The notes under the pieces are model-generated. The model did not search any database. It was not told where the DNA came from and was given only the letters and a program-made list of their open reading frames with translations. Positions 16,225 to 25,012 of a stretch of DNA of 64,000 nt are shown here, piece by piece (the first letter of the stretch is position 1; every line of letters starts with the position of its first letter). The position numbers were made by a program, and so were the translations under genes. This stretch comes from Micromonospora parathelypteridis. GTDB taxonomy: Bacteria; Actinomycetota; Actinomycetes; Mycobacteriales; Micromonosporaceae. Where the stretch lies: positions 6,448,001-6,512,000 of the forward strand of contig NZ_JACHDP010000001.1 in NCBI RefSeq assembly GCF_014201145.1, read 5' to 3'.

Positions 16225-16292
16225 TACCACTCGGTATGGAAGTAACCTAGCAGCCTGTGCCGCCATTCCCCAAACTTTTGTACCGATCGGTT
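16225..16292. promoter_or_regulatory. Two TetR operator-like palindromes in the divergent promoter
   Basis: TACCACTCGGTA (16225-16236) and TACCGATCGGTT (16281-16292) share GTACC-N4-GGTNTG and sit 56 bp apart, each close to one of the divergent start codons. They are likely bound by the TetR protein encoded at 16333, giving joint control of both directions. Confidence 0.7.
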
Positions 16293-16332
16293 TGGGTGGC
16301 GGTAGGCTTGGCACCGCGAGGGGGTGGATGAC

Positions 16333-16941
16333 ATGACACAAACCGGACGACCACGGGGTTTCGACACCGACCAGGCCCTGGACCAGGCGATGGAGGTGTT
16401 CTGGCGGCACGGCTACGAGGGCGCGTCACTGACGGAGCTGACCGGAGCCATGGGCATCAACAAGCCCAGCCTCTACGCCGCGTTCGGTAACAAGGAGGGC
16501 CTGTTCCGCAAGGTGGTGGCCCGGTACGCGGACGTCGAGATGGCGTACGCGCGCGACGCGCTGGATCAGCCCACCGCCCAGGAGGTGGCGGCGGTGCTGC
16601 TACGGGAGAACGTGGTCGCGCTGACCCGACCCGACCGTCCCGCCGGATGCCTCTCCGTCCAGGGCGGCACCGCCTGCGGCACCGAGAACACGGCCATCTC
16701 CGAATTTCTGGCGGCCAGCCGGCTGACCGGTGAGCACGCCCTGGCGGCCCGCTTCGCCCGCGCCGTCGACGAGGGCGACCTCCCATCGACGGTCGATCCC
16801 ACCGCCCTGGCCCGTTTCCTCAGCGTCGTGACCGAGGGCCACGCCGTCCACGCGGCAGCCGGTGTCCAGCGCAGCCAACTGGAGCAGTCGGCCGAGATAG
16901 CCCTGCGTGCCTTCACCGCGGCGGCGTACTCCACCGCGTGA
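16333..16941 (+). CDS. TetR/AcrR family transcriptional regulator
   Basis: 202 residues from ATG 16333, preferred to GTG 16324 because GAGGGGGTGG (16318-16327) is then well placed. N-terminal HTH: TDQALDQAMEVFWRHGYEGASLTEL and INKPSLYAAFGNKEGLF. The C-terminal ligand domain has the subfamily motif AGCLSVQGGTACG, seen in regulators of the COG1309/TetR_C_33-type group. It is divergent from the LLM oxidoreductase, probably represses it and itself, and is likely released by a small organic ligand. Confidence 0.92.
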   Translation: MTQTGRPRGFDTDQALDQAMEVFWRHGYEGASLTELTGAMGINKPSLYAAFGNKEGLFRKVVARYADVEMAYARDALDQPTAQEVAAVLLRENVVALTRPDRPAGCLSVQGGTACGTENTAISEFLAASRLTGEHALAARFARAVDEGDLPSTVDPTALARFLSVVTEGHAVHAAAGVQRSQLEQSAEIALRAFTAAAYSTA

Positions 16942-17021
16942 CCCGAAACTCGGGTGCGGTCGACCTGGTACGCCCCTAGGCTCCCGCCCGACGGCTGGCG
17001 CGGTGTCTGGTCGGAGGGGAG

Positions 17022-17759
17022 ATGAGCGCAGCGATGACTTCACACCTGTTCGCGATCAGCTTCGACGCGAGCGAGCCTCTGCGGCTCGCGCAGTTCTGGT
17101 CCGGGCTCCTGGGCCGGGAGATGGTCGACGATCCACACGGCGGCGTCCTGCTCCCGCCCACCAACGACACCGGGTTCCACGTCCGCTTCGCCCCGAGCCA
17201 GCAGCCGAAGGTCGTCCAGAACCGGATGCACTTCGACCTGACGAGCAGCTCGTTGGAGGACCAGCAGCAGACCGTGGCCAGGGCACTGGAGCTCGGCGCG
17301 CGGCACATCGACATCGGGCAGGACCCGGAGGACGACCACTTCGTGATGGCCGACCCCGAGGGCAACGAGTTCGACGTCATCGGGCCGGGCAACAACTTCC
17401 TCGCCGGCTGCGGGTTCATCGGTGCGCTGGCCTGTGACGGTTCGCAGAAGGTCGGGTACTTCTGGAGCGAGGCACTGGGGTGGCCGTTGGTCTGGGACGA
17501 GGGCGAGGAGACCGCGATCCAGTCACCGAACGGCGGCACGAAGATCTCCTGGGGCGGTCCGCCGTACATGCCGAACGGAGGCAGGGACCGGGTGCGGTTC
17601 GACCTCACAGCAGGTGCCGACGTCGACCCGCAGGTCGAGGTCGACCGTCTGCTCTCACTCGGAGCGACCCGGGTCGACACCGACCGGGACGCGGCGGCCG
17701 GCCGGTTGGTGCTGGCCGACCCCGACGGCGTTGAGTTCGGCCTGCGGACACCTCGCTAG
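17022..17759 (+). CDS. Two-domain VOC/glyoxalase-like protein
   Basis: 245 residues from ATG 17022; ATG 17034 is an equally good start since GGAGGGG at 17013 lies too close to the first and rather far from the second. Duplicated VOC modules: residues ~5-125 (LAQFWSGLLGREMVDDP ... HFVMADPEGNEFDVI) and ~130-245 (YFWSEALGWPLVWDE ... LVLADPDGVEFGL). The DPEGNEFDVI and DPDGVEFGL strands are the Glyoxalase_6-type signature. Enzymatic role unknown. No operon partners. Confidence 0.85.
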   Translation: MSAAMTSHLFAISFDASEPLRLAQFWSGLLGREMVDDPHGGVLLPPTNDTGFHVRFAPSQQPKVVQNRMHFDLTSSSLEDQQQTVARALELGARHIDIGQDPEDDHFVMADPEGNEFDVIGPGNNFLAGCGFIGALACDGSQKVGYFWSEALGWPLVWDEGEETAIQSPNGGTKISWGGPPYMPNGGRDRVRFDLTAGADVDPQVEVDRLLSLGATRVDTDRDAAAGRLVLADPDGVEFGLRTPR

Positions 17760-17857
17760 CCCGCCGCCGGACGCCGGCGCGATCCTGCCGCCTGCCGCGG
17801 CCGACTCGCCGGGGCCAATTGGACAACGGCGGCACCGGTCGGTCAGAGTGGTCGGCC

Positions 17858-18385
17858 GTGAGATACCTGCGTACCGGTGGTCCGGCCGCGATCCGGCGGC
17901 CCCGGCCCACCGACGCCGACGAGTTCGTCGCCGCTGTGCGACGCAGTCGGGACCTGCACCACCCGTGGTTGGCCGCGCCGGCCAGCCCGGAGGAGTACGA
18001 CAGCTACCTGAGGCGGATCCGCCGCCGCGACAGTGCCGGTTACCTGATCTGTGACCGGGCCAGCGGCGAGATCGCCGGCTACGTGAACATCAGCGGGATC
18101 GTGCTGGGAGCGCTGCGCGGTGGGTACCTGGGGTATGCGGCGTTCCTGCCGTACAGCGGCACCGGGCACGCCTCGGCGGGTGTCGCCCTGGTGATCGACC
18201 ACGCGTTCCACTCGGCCGGGCTGCACCGGCTGGAGGCGAACATCCAACCGGGCAACGAACCGTCCCGGCGGGTGGCCCGCAAGCTCGGTTTCCGGTTGGA
18301 GGGCTTCTCGCCGGACTACCTGTTCATCGACGGCGCCTGGCGGGACCACGAGCGGTGGGCGATCACCGCGTCGGCGGCGACCTGA
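17858..18385 (+). CDS. GNAT family N-acetyltransferase (RimJ/RimL type)
   Basis: 175 residues from GTG 17858. GNAT fold with AIRRPRPTDADEF at the start, IAGYVNISGIVLGALRGGYLGY, a substrate/AcCoA loop SGTGHASAG in place of the Q/R-x2-G-x-G/A motif, HRLEANIQPGNEPSRRVARKLGF and the closing FSPDYLFIDGAWRDHERW. This pattern is that of ribosomal-protein alanine acetyltransferase relatives; many act on other amines. It precedes the protease-kinase operon by 113 bp with a promoter between them. Confidence 0.88.
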   Translation: MRYLRTGGPAAIRRPRPTDADEFVAAVRRSRDLHHPWLAAPASPEEYDSYLRRIRRRDSAGYLICDRASGEIAGYVNISGIVLGALRGGYLGYAAFLPYSGTGHASAGVALVIDHAFHSAGLHRLEANIQPGNEPSRRVARKLGFRLEGFSPDYLFIDGAWRDHERWAITASAAT

Positions 18386-18469
18386 CCGTAACGACGCTCG
18401 TCATGCTGGCCGACTATTCGCCAGGAACAGCCGCAAAAGCGCATAGACGTAATGACGGCGGTCAACGGA

Positions 18470-18475
18470 TATGAT
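18470..18475 (+). promoter_or_regulatory. Candidate -10 for the protease-PknG-GlnX operon
   Basis: TATGAT is the best -10-like hexamer in the 113-bp gap before GTG 18499. No clear -35 can be assigned, so a special sigma factor or activator may be needed. Confidence 0.45.
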
Positions 18476-18498
18476 CCGGCTCCATTACCCTCAGCGAA

Positions 18499-20178
18499 GT
18501 GACGTTCAGCCATGGCAACGAGCGATGGCCGGTCCGCGTCCGCAGTGAGCATGGCGATGTTCTGGGCGCCGGAATGGCGTTGGACGATCGCCGCGTCCTG
18601 ACCTGCGCCCACGTTGTCAGCGCAGGGGGCGAAACGGAGTCACTCAGCACCGAGCCGACCTGGCCGGTCTATGTCGACCTCGTCGGCCAGTCGGTCAGCC
18701 GGTCGGTGCCGGCCCGGGTCGTGCCCGGTTGCTGGTGGCCACCCACCCACGACGGGCGGGATGACCTCGCGCTGCTCGAGCTGGAGGAACCCGCGCCGCA
18801 GGGCCCCTTCGCGCCGCTGCGCCGCATGCGGCGGACCTGGGACCGCCGCGTCATCATGTACGGCTTCCCGGAGACGCTGGAACACGGCGTATTTGTCGAG
18901 GCCCGGCTCACCGGCCGGTCCGGGGCGGGACGGGAACGGATCCAGATGGTCTCGGCGACCACCGGTCCCCAGGTCAGCCCCGGCTTCAGCGGCGCGGCGG
19001 TGGTCGACGCGGACACCGGGCACGTCGTCGGGATGGTGGTCAGCACGTACCAGGATGGCGACCACGACCGGGACGTGATCGGCGGCGCCGAGCCGGGCAG
19101 CGGCCTGTCGTGGATGATCCCGGTCGAGACGATTCTGGGCCGCCTTTCGTGGATCCGCGACCAGGTGCCGGGAGAGTCCTCTGTCGACCTGAGCTTCCGC
19201 GCGACCGAGGGCACTCCGGCGGACCCGAGGGTCGCTCGTCAGCTCGTCGACTTCTTCGGTCGCCATCTGCCCGGCAACGTGCTGGTCATCGTCGTCAACC
19301 ACCGCGATTCCGGCGTCGCCGCAGCGGTGCGTCAGGCCGCCGTGCTGTCCAGTCGGGAGCTTCGGCCACCGATCGACCCGCACCAGGACATTCTCGCCCC
19401 GCCGATCGGCAGCATCGACCTTGCGTTGGACGCCGCGGACAAGAGCACGAAGGACGTGTCCCAACGGATCGCCGACTGGGCCGGTGCGGCCGACGCCGCG
19501 ACCACCGAGGCGGACAGCGACCGGGCCATCGAGACCACGCCCCGCTCGATCATCATCAACAACATCGACGAGGCGGCCGAACCCGAAACACTCCTCTCCG
19601 AGGTGGTGCTTCCCCTGGTCGACCAGGCTCCCACGCGGGACCTGCGGATGCTGCTGACCTTCCGGGGTGAGTCGATCCCGCTGCGCACCACTCTGCTGGC
19701 GAGTCGCGTCGCCGGCCTGCAGAGCGCCGAGGAGGCCGCCCGCCTGGCGTACCGCAGGGCAGCCGCCGTGGTCGCCGACGTGCCCCGGCTGCGGCCCGTG
19801 GCGACCGAACTGCGCATCCAGCTGACCAAGCTGCGAGCCGCGGCCGCCACCACCGACGGCGACACCCTGGCCGCCCTCCTCGCCTCCACCGAGCGGGCCA
19901 CCGACCGGGCGCTGCGCAGGGCCGAGTCGGTCCGGCGGGAGATCGTGACGCGGGAGGATCTCTGGTCCGAGCTTCGCGGCCGGCTGGGCGCCTATCTCGC
20001 GATGGCCGTGCAACACGGGTTCTCCGAGGATGCCGCGCTCGGCACGTCGTACCGCCACGCGCACGACCTGCTCATGGCCGCGCCGTGCGATCTGGTAATC
20101 ACCGAGGTGGCGGTACGCCAGTACGCCGAGGCAGTGGCACAGCGAGTCGGCGGCCAGCACGGTGGGAGCAGCTCGTGA
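18499..20178 (+). CDS. Cytosolic trypsin-like serine protease with degenerate NTPase-like C-terminus
   Basis: 559 residues from GTG 18499. The N-terminal ~215 residues are a trypsin-like peptidase: H38 in TCAHVV, D89 in DDLALL, S164 in SPGFSGAAVV form an intact triad. There is no signal peptide or TM, so it acts in the cytosol. Residues ~245-390 look like an NTPase core: a strand and loop NVLVIVVNHRDSGVAAAV where a Walker A would be (no GK[ST]) and a Walker B-like SIIINNIDEA. The rest is helical, possibly coiled. First gene of the six-gene operon, overlapping the PknG-like kinase by 4 nt. Proteases of this kind occur in bacterial conflict or regulated-proteolysis systems together with Trypco and vWA proteins. 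Likely the effector; target unknown. Confidence 0.85.
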   Translation: MTFSHGNERWPVRVRSEHGDVLGAGMALDDRRVLTCAHVVSAGGETESLSTEPTWPVYVDLVGQSVSRSVPARVVPGCWWPPTHDGRDDLALLELEEPAPQGPFAPLRRMRRTWDRRVIMYGFPETLEHGVFVEARLTGRSGAGRERIQMVSATTGPQVSPGFSGAAVVDADTGHVVGMVVSTYQDGDHDRDVIGGAEPGSGLSWMIPVETILGRLSWIRDQVPGESSVDLSFRATEGTPADPRVARQLVDFFGRHLPGNVLVIVVNHRDSGVAAAVRQAAVLSSRELRPPIDPHQDILAPPIGSIDLALDAADKSTKDVSQRIADWAGAADAATTEADSDRAIETTPRSIIINNIDEAAEPETLLSEVVLPLVDQAPTRDLRMLLTFRGESIPLRTTLLASRVAGLQSAEEAARLAYRRAAAVVADVPRLRPVATELRIQLTKLRAAAATTDGDTLAALLASTERATDRALRRAESVRREIVTREDLWSELRGRLGAYLAMAVQHGFSEDAALGTSYRHAHDLLMAAPCDLVITEVAVRQYAEAVAQRVGGQHGGSSS

Positions 20179-22451
20179 CGCCATGCAACTGGCCCGGCTG
20201 CACCGGCACCGTCGACGAGACCGGATTCTGTGACGTCTGCGGCCTGGCGCCACTCCCCGTCGACAGCGCCAAGCCGGCGGCGGTCACGTCCAGGTCGACC
20301 ACCCGGGACGTCTGGACGGTGGCCAGTCTCGTCTCCCTGCCGGTGCTGACCTTCTCGCCCGACGACGCGGCCACCGAACCGCTCCGGGTGCCCGACGAGT
20401 TGCGGGTCTGCGTCAGGAATCACCCGGTCGGTCGGAGCCGGGGCGGTCGACCCGGTCGGGACAGAGGGTTCTGCCCCTACTGCCCGACCCCGACGCCGTT
20501 CAACTTCCTTCCCGGCCTACAACCGGACGATCTTGTCGCCGGGCGGTACAAGGTGGTCCGTTGCGTGGCCCGCGGCGGTCAGGGCTGGGTCTACCTCGCC
20601 CACGACACCCACAAGGATCTCCTCGACGTCGCGCTGAAGGGTGTGCTGCACGCCGAGGACGAGGCCTCCCTGAAGGCCGCGGTCGAGGAGCGACAGTTCC
20701 TCAACACGCTGGACCACCCGAACATCGTCCGGAGCACCGACTTCGCCACCCACGACGACCCGGTCACGGGCCCGACCGGCTACATCGTGATGGACTACCT
20801 CGACGGCATGTCGTTGCACAAACTGCAGGCTGCCGCCAAGGACCCTCGGCAGCCGGATGTCGCGCTGCCGATCGACCACATCCTCGCCTACGGTCACGAG
20901 ATCCTCGCCGCGCTCGACTACCTGCACCGGCGCGGGCTGCTCTACACCGACATGAAGCCCGACAACGTGATGCGCACCGCCGACCGGATCAAGGTGATCG
21001 ACCTGGGTGGGGTCCGCAAGGCCGACAGCGGGCCCGAGCGGATCGTCCACTCCGTCGGCTTCTCGGTGAGCAAGACGGAATACCAGACCCGGGGGGCGAC
21101 CGAGCGCTCCGACCTGTTCGCCCTCGGTCGGACGTTGGAGGAGTTGTACCGGCACCGCACGCCCGGGCCGGACACTCCCGGAGCAGCCCCGGACGCCCTC
21201 GGCATCGAGTCGTTCCGCCGGCTCGTCGCCCGCGCGGTCCGCCCGGACTGGGACCGGCGGTTCGCCTCCGCCATCGAGATGTCCGAGCAACTCCTCGGGG
21301 TGTTGCGGGAGATTCTGGCGGGCCAGCCGGACCGGCGTCAGCCCGAGCCGATCTCACTCTTCCAACCCTCCGCCCAACTGCTCGACGCCAGCCTCGGGCT
21401 GGTCCCGCCACTGGTTGCCTGGCTCGGTGCGGGCGACAGCACCGTCCTGGACGACGGCCTTCCCACCTCGGTCGACGTGGCCCTCGGCCTGCCGGTGCCC
21501 CGACCCGACCCGGACGACCCGGCTGTCAACGTGCTCCGCACGGTGGACGCGTCGGACGCGCAGGCGCTGCTGGGTGAGCTCGCCATGGTCGAACAGACGT
21601 CGGTGGAGATCGAGTTGAGTCGGTGCCGGGCACACCTCGCACTGGCCGATCTCGACGCGGCCACCTCGGCGTTGTCCGCCGCCGAGACGTTGCCCGGCAC
21701 CCATCCCGACGTCGACTGGCGGATCGCCTGGCACCGTGGGCTCCTCGCGCTCGCCGACGACCGGATCGACGTGGCGGGACGGCAGTTCGACGTGGTCTAC
21801 GGCGACATCCCGGGGGAGGTCGCCCCGAAGCTCGCGCTGGGCTACTGCGCCGAGCGAGGCGGCGACGACGCGCGGGCGGCCCGCTACTACGCGGCGGTCT
21901 GGCTGCGCGACCCGTTCCAGGCCAGCGCCGCGTTCGGGCTGGCCCGGCTCCGCCTGGCGGCGACCGACCGGGCCGGGGCTGTCGCCGTACTCGATGAGGT
22001 TCCGGCGCTCTCCCGGCACCACGACGCCGCCCGGGTCGCCGCGGTGCGCGTGCTGTCGTCCCGGTTGCCCGGCGGCCCACCCACCGCCCGCGAGCTCAAC
22101 CAGGCCGTCCACCGGCTGACCGGGCTGGATCTCGACGGCGAGTCGCGCGACCGGCTGACCACGGCGATCCGGGAGATGGCGCTCGACCTGATCCGCTCTG
22201 GAGACGCCGCCGACCTGACCGGCGGCCCGGTGCTGGGTGAGCCGCCGACCGAGCGCGTCGTCCGCGAGCTGCTGGAGGGCTCCTACCGGGCCCTGGGCCA
22301 GCAGGCGCAACACGCCGATCTCCCCGAGCCCGTGGCGGCGCGGTCAGGTCGCTCTCGGCTGGTCGGTCGCACCGGCGACGCCGCCCGTCGCGCCGCGCAC
22401 GACGTGCTCATCGACCGGGCGAACGCCGTCCGACCCCGCACCCGATGGTGA
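20175..22451 (+). CDS. PknG-like Ser/Thr protein kinase with zinc ribbons and TPR
   Basis: 758 residues from GTG 20175 (GTGA overlap with the protease; GGTGGGAG upstream). Order: N-terminal zinc ribbon (C4, C9, C19, C22), linker, rubredoxin-like module (C79, C100, C103), kinase domain from ~124, TPR region ~430-700. Kinase residues: K155 in VALK, catalytic D259 in YTDMKPDN, Mg-binding D276 in VIDLGG. The YTD-for-HRD and DLG-for-DFG variants match mycobacterial PknG. Mycobacterial PknG acts on GarA to tune 2-oxoglutarate/glutamate metabolism and works with GlnX and GlnH, whose likely counterparts are two and three genes downstream. The extra N-terminal ribbon and the operon context with protease and vWA protein are unlike mycobacteria. 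No GarA-like FHA protein is in the window. Confidence 0.9.
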   Translation: MTPCNWPGCTGTVDETGFCDVCGLAPLPVDSAKPAAVTSRSTTRDVWTVASLVSLPVLTFSPDDAATEPLRVPDELRVCVRNHPVGRSRGGRPGRDRGFCPYCPTPTPFNFLPGLQPDDLVAGRYKVVRCVARGGQGWVYLAHDTHKDLLDVALKGVLHAEDEASLKAAVEERQFLNTLDHPNIVRSTDFATHDDPVTGPTGYIVMDYLDGMSLHKLQAAAKDPRQPDVALPIDHILAYGHEILAALDYLHRRGLLYTDMKPDNVMRTADRIKVIDLGGVRKADSGPERIVHSVGFSVSKTEYQTRGATERSDLFALGRTLEELYRHRTPGPDTPGAAPDALGIESFRRLVARAVRPDWDRRFASAIEMSEQLLGVLREILAGQPDRRQPEPISLFQPSAQLLDASLGLVPPLVAWLGAGDSTVLDDGLPTSVDVALGLPVPRPDPDDPAVNVLRTVDASDAQALLGELAMVEQTSVEIELSRCRAHLALADLDAATSALSAAETLPGTHPDVDWRIAWHRGLLALADDRIDVAGRQFDVVYGDIPGEVAPKLALGYCAERGGDDARAARYYAAVWLRDPFQASAAFGLARLRLAATDRAGAVAVLDEVPALSRHHDAARVAAVRVLSSRLPGGPPTARELNQAVHRLTGLDLDGESRDRLTTAIREMALDLIRSGDAADLTGGPVLGEPPTERVVRELLEGSYRALGQQAQHADLPEPVAARSGRSRLVGRTGDAARRAAHDVLIDRANAVRPRTRW

Positions 22452-22481
22452 CCGAACCGACCCGGAACGGAGCGTGAATCG

Positions 22482-23912
22482 GTGGACAACGCCATCCAGT
22501 TCGGCCTGGAAGTCAACCAGAACAAGTATCTGCGCGTGGGCGGCCGGGAGATGCACGCCGTCCTCTCGGTGACCGGGCAGGGGACGACGGACGAGGACGA
22601 CACGCCAGCCCGGTCGGATCCGTCCCGACTGGTCGAGGTGCTGGTGATCGACTGTTCCGGATCGATGGCGGATCCACCGACCAAGATGGCCGCGGCGCAG
22701 CAGGCCGCCGCCGCGGCCATCAACGTGTTGCCGGACGGCGTCCGCTTCGCGGTGATCGAGGGGACCCTGCAGGCCAGAGTGGTCTATCCGCCGACGAAGA
22801 CGCTCGTGACCGCCTCGCCGGCCACCCGGAAGGCGGCCAAAGCGGCCGTCACCCGCCTCACCGCCAGCGGCGGAACGGCGATGGGCAGTTGGCTCGCGGC
22901 GGCACGAGACCTGCTTCCACCGCCGTCGTCGACGATCAACCACGTCCTGCTGCTCACCGACGGCATCAACCAGCACGAGACCGAGGAGGAGCTGGAGCGC
23001 GTCCTGCGAACCTGCGCCGGTCGGCTCGTCTGCGATCCCCGAGGCATCGGAGAGGGTTGGCACCCGCCGGATCTGCTCCGGATCGCCGCCGCGCTGAACG
23101 GCACCGCCGAGGCGGTACGGCGGCCAGCCGACCTGGTAGCCAGTTTCCGGGAGTCCATTCGCGCCGCGCTGACCAAGCTCCTGCCGGACGTGCGGATTCG
23201 GCTGCGGACCGTGCCGTACGCGACGGTGACCTTCTTCAAACAGGCCCGCCCCACCATTCAGGACCTCACCGAGTACGCCACGAAGGTCGACGAGCGGACG
23301 TGGGAGATCGCCACCGGCTCGTGGGGCGCGGAGCGCAGGGAGTTCCATCTCTGCCTGGGTGTCGAGCCGCCCGACGACATCCTGGAGCAGGACCGGCTGG
23401 CCGCTCGGGTCGACCTGGTGGTCGACGGGGAGCTGCGGGCCGCCACCGCGACCGTCCTCGTGCACTGGACCGTCAACATGGCCAGGTCGGCCCGGATTGA
23501 TCTCAGCGTCTCCCAGGTGACCGGGCAGGAGGACGTCCGGCAGGCCATCAACGCCGGCTGCGACGCGTACGACCGCGGTGACCGGATCGAGGCACACGCT
23601 CAGTGGGCTCGGGCGGTGGCGCTGGCAACGGCGACGCGCGACGCGGCCGCCCTGGACCAGCTGCGGCACCTGGTCGACATCGAGCCCGGTGGCATCGTCC
23701 GGCTCAAGGAGAATCTGAGCCAGACCGACATCAAGGTCAGCATGATCGAGTCGACGCAGAACCCGCTGCACCCACCGGTGCCGCGGAGCACGGCAGTCGA
23801 GGACCAGATCTGCGGCGCCTGTGGCGAGACGTCACCGCCCGGCGCGGGCCGTTGCGAGAACTGTGGCCGGCGGTTCGAGGGCGACGACCCACCAGCGGGA
23901 GTGTTGGTATGA
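22482..23912 (+). CDS. vWA domain protein with C-terminal zinc ribbon
   Basis: 476 residues from GTG 22482 with GGAACGGAG upstream. The vWA domain spans ~50-215 with a complete MIDAS: D57-x-S59-x-S61, T132 in GGTAMG, D160 in LLTDG. Residues ~220-370 are a beta-rich region, then a helical segment with a TPR-like CDAYDRGDRIEAHAQWARAV, and a C-terminal zinc ribbon (C444, C447, C458, C461). It is cytosolic, with no TM. A vWA-MIDAS protein next to a kinase and protease would serve as an assembly or adaptor component, binding partners through Mg2+ and a acidic ligand. Its ribbon resembles those of the kinase, suggesting a shared docking partner. Its last codon overlaps the next gene (ATGA). Confidence 0.88.
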   Translation: MDNAIQFGLEVNQNKYLRVGGREMHAVLSVTGQGTTDEDDTPARSDPSRLVEVLVIDCSGSMADPPTKMAAAQQAAAAAINVLPDGVRFAVIEGTLQARVVYPPTKTLVTASPATRKAAKAAVTRLTASGGTAMGSWLAAARDLLPPPSSTINHVLLLTDGINQHETEEELERVLRTCAGRLVCDPRGIGEGWHPPDLLRIAAALNGTAEAVRRPADLVASFRESIRAALTKLLPDVRIRLRTVPYATVTFFKQARPTIQDLTEYATKVDERTWEIATGSWGAERREFHLCLGVEPPDDILEQDRLAARVDLVVDGELRAATATVLVHWTVNMARSARIDLSVSQVTGQEDVRQAINAGCDAYDRGDRIEAHAQWARAVALATATRDAAALDQLRHLVDIEPGGIVRLKENLSQTDIKVSMIESTQNPLHPPVPRSTAVEDQICGACGETSPPGAGRCENCGRRFEGDDPPAGVLV

Positions 23913-25012
23913 CGGTGCCCGCGCGTACACCGTCGCCGGTCAGCACCACCCGGCAAACCCTCGTGCGTCTGCGCGGGTGGCTGCTCGGGGTCACCGCGCT
24001 CACCCTCGCCACCAGCCTGGCGGTCTTCCTCGGCGTCGCCGGTAATGCCGACGTGGCCGCGGACCGGTCCGTGCCGGCGGTCCTCGCCAGCTACGACGCG
24101 CAGGACGCGCTGCGCAACGCGCATCTCGCCGCGGTGCGCAATCTCGCCGAGGGTGGCGAGGTCCTCGGCGGCCCCGGGGTGGATTACCAGCGCCAGATCG
24201 CCGGCGCCGGCCAGTACCTCACCCTGTTGGCGGAGAACAACGCGGCGGGGGACAGGGGCACCCAGGCCATTCAGACGATCGAGGCGTTGCTGGTCACCTA
24301 TACCGGGCTCATCGGCCAGGCCGATGCGCGCTACCGGGACGCCGGTCTGCGGGCGCTCGGGGTGGCCGCGCTCCGGGACGCGGCGAGCCTGTTGGACGAC
24401 ATTCTGCTCCGGCTCGAGGATCTGCGGGGCATGCAGTTGCGCGCCTTCGACGATCAGGCGGACAACAAGTGGACCAACATGCTGACCGCGGCCGTCTGGT
24501 TGCTGCCGCTGGTCGGGCTCGGCGTGCTCTTGGCGCGGACGCAGGTGTATCTGACGCGCCGCTTCCGCCGGACGGTGAACGTCCCTCTGCTGGCGGCCAC
24601 GGTCGTGACGGTGGGAATGGTGGCTCTCACCGCGCTGAGCCTCTGGTCGGCGGACAAACTGGACCGGGCCCGTGCGGGAGTCGAGGCCGTGCACGACAGC
24701 AGGCAGGGGCAGCTGAAGGCCGTGGGCTTCCGTGCGGCCGACGGTCTCGCAAATCAGGTCAAGGCGCAGTGTGCGACGGCCTGCGACGACACCATCGAGG
24801 AGCTTCGCAGCCCGTTCCCGTCCCCGCCCGCGTCTTCGACGCCGGGGCAGACGGTTGTCGCGGCCGACCAGGCCATCGTTGCCGATGCCGACGACGCGGC
24901 CGACAGCCGCTCGGTGGAACTCGCTCTGCCCCTGCTCGCGCTCGGCATCGCGGTGCTGGTCCTCTGGGGCTTCCGGCCCCGCCTGGCGGAATATGGGGAG
25001 CGGTCGACATGA
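23909..25012 (+). CDS. GlnX-like four-TM signalling membrane protein
   Basis: 367 residues from ATG 23909 (ATGA overlap). Four membrane spans at about 24-46, 190-210, 224-247 and 335-355 define two extracytoplasmic helical domains (~47-189 and ~248-334), both rich in Ala, Asp and heptad-like patterns. This is the architecture of mycobacterial GlnX, which relays the amino-acid-bound state of the lipoprotein GlnH to PknG. Synteny (kinase upstream, binding lipoprotein directly downstream) supports the same function. The second ectodomain holds a Cys pair (QCATAC) that might form a disulfide. No kinase or HAMP domain, so it is a pure transmembrane relay. Confidence 0.75.
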   Translation: MTVPARTPSPVSTTRQTLVRLRGWLLGVTALTLATSLAVFLGVAGNADVAADRSVPAVLASYDAQDALRNAHLAAVRNLAEGGEVLGGPGVDYQRQIAGAGQYLTLLAENNAAGDRGTQAIQTIEALLVTYTGLIGQADARYRDAGLRALGVAALRDAASLLDDILLRLEDLRGMQLRAFDDQADNKWTNMLTAAVWLLPLVGLGVLLARTQVYLTRRFRRTVNVPLLAATVVTVGMVALTALSLWSADKLDRARAGVEAVHDSRQGQLKAVGFRAADGLANQVKAQCATACDDTIEELRSPFPSPPASSTPGQTVVAADQAIVADADDAADSRSVELALPLLALGIAVLVLWGFRPRLAEYGERST

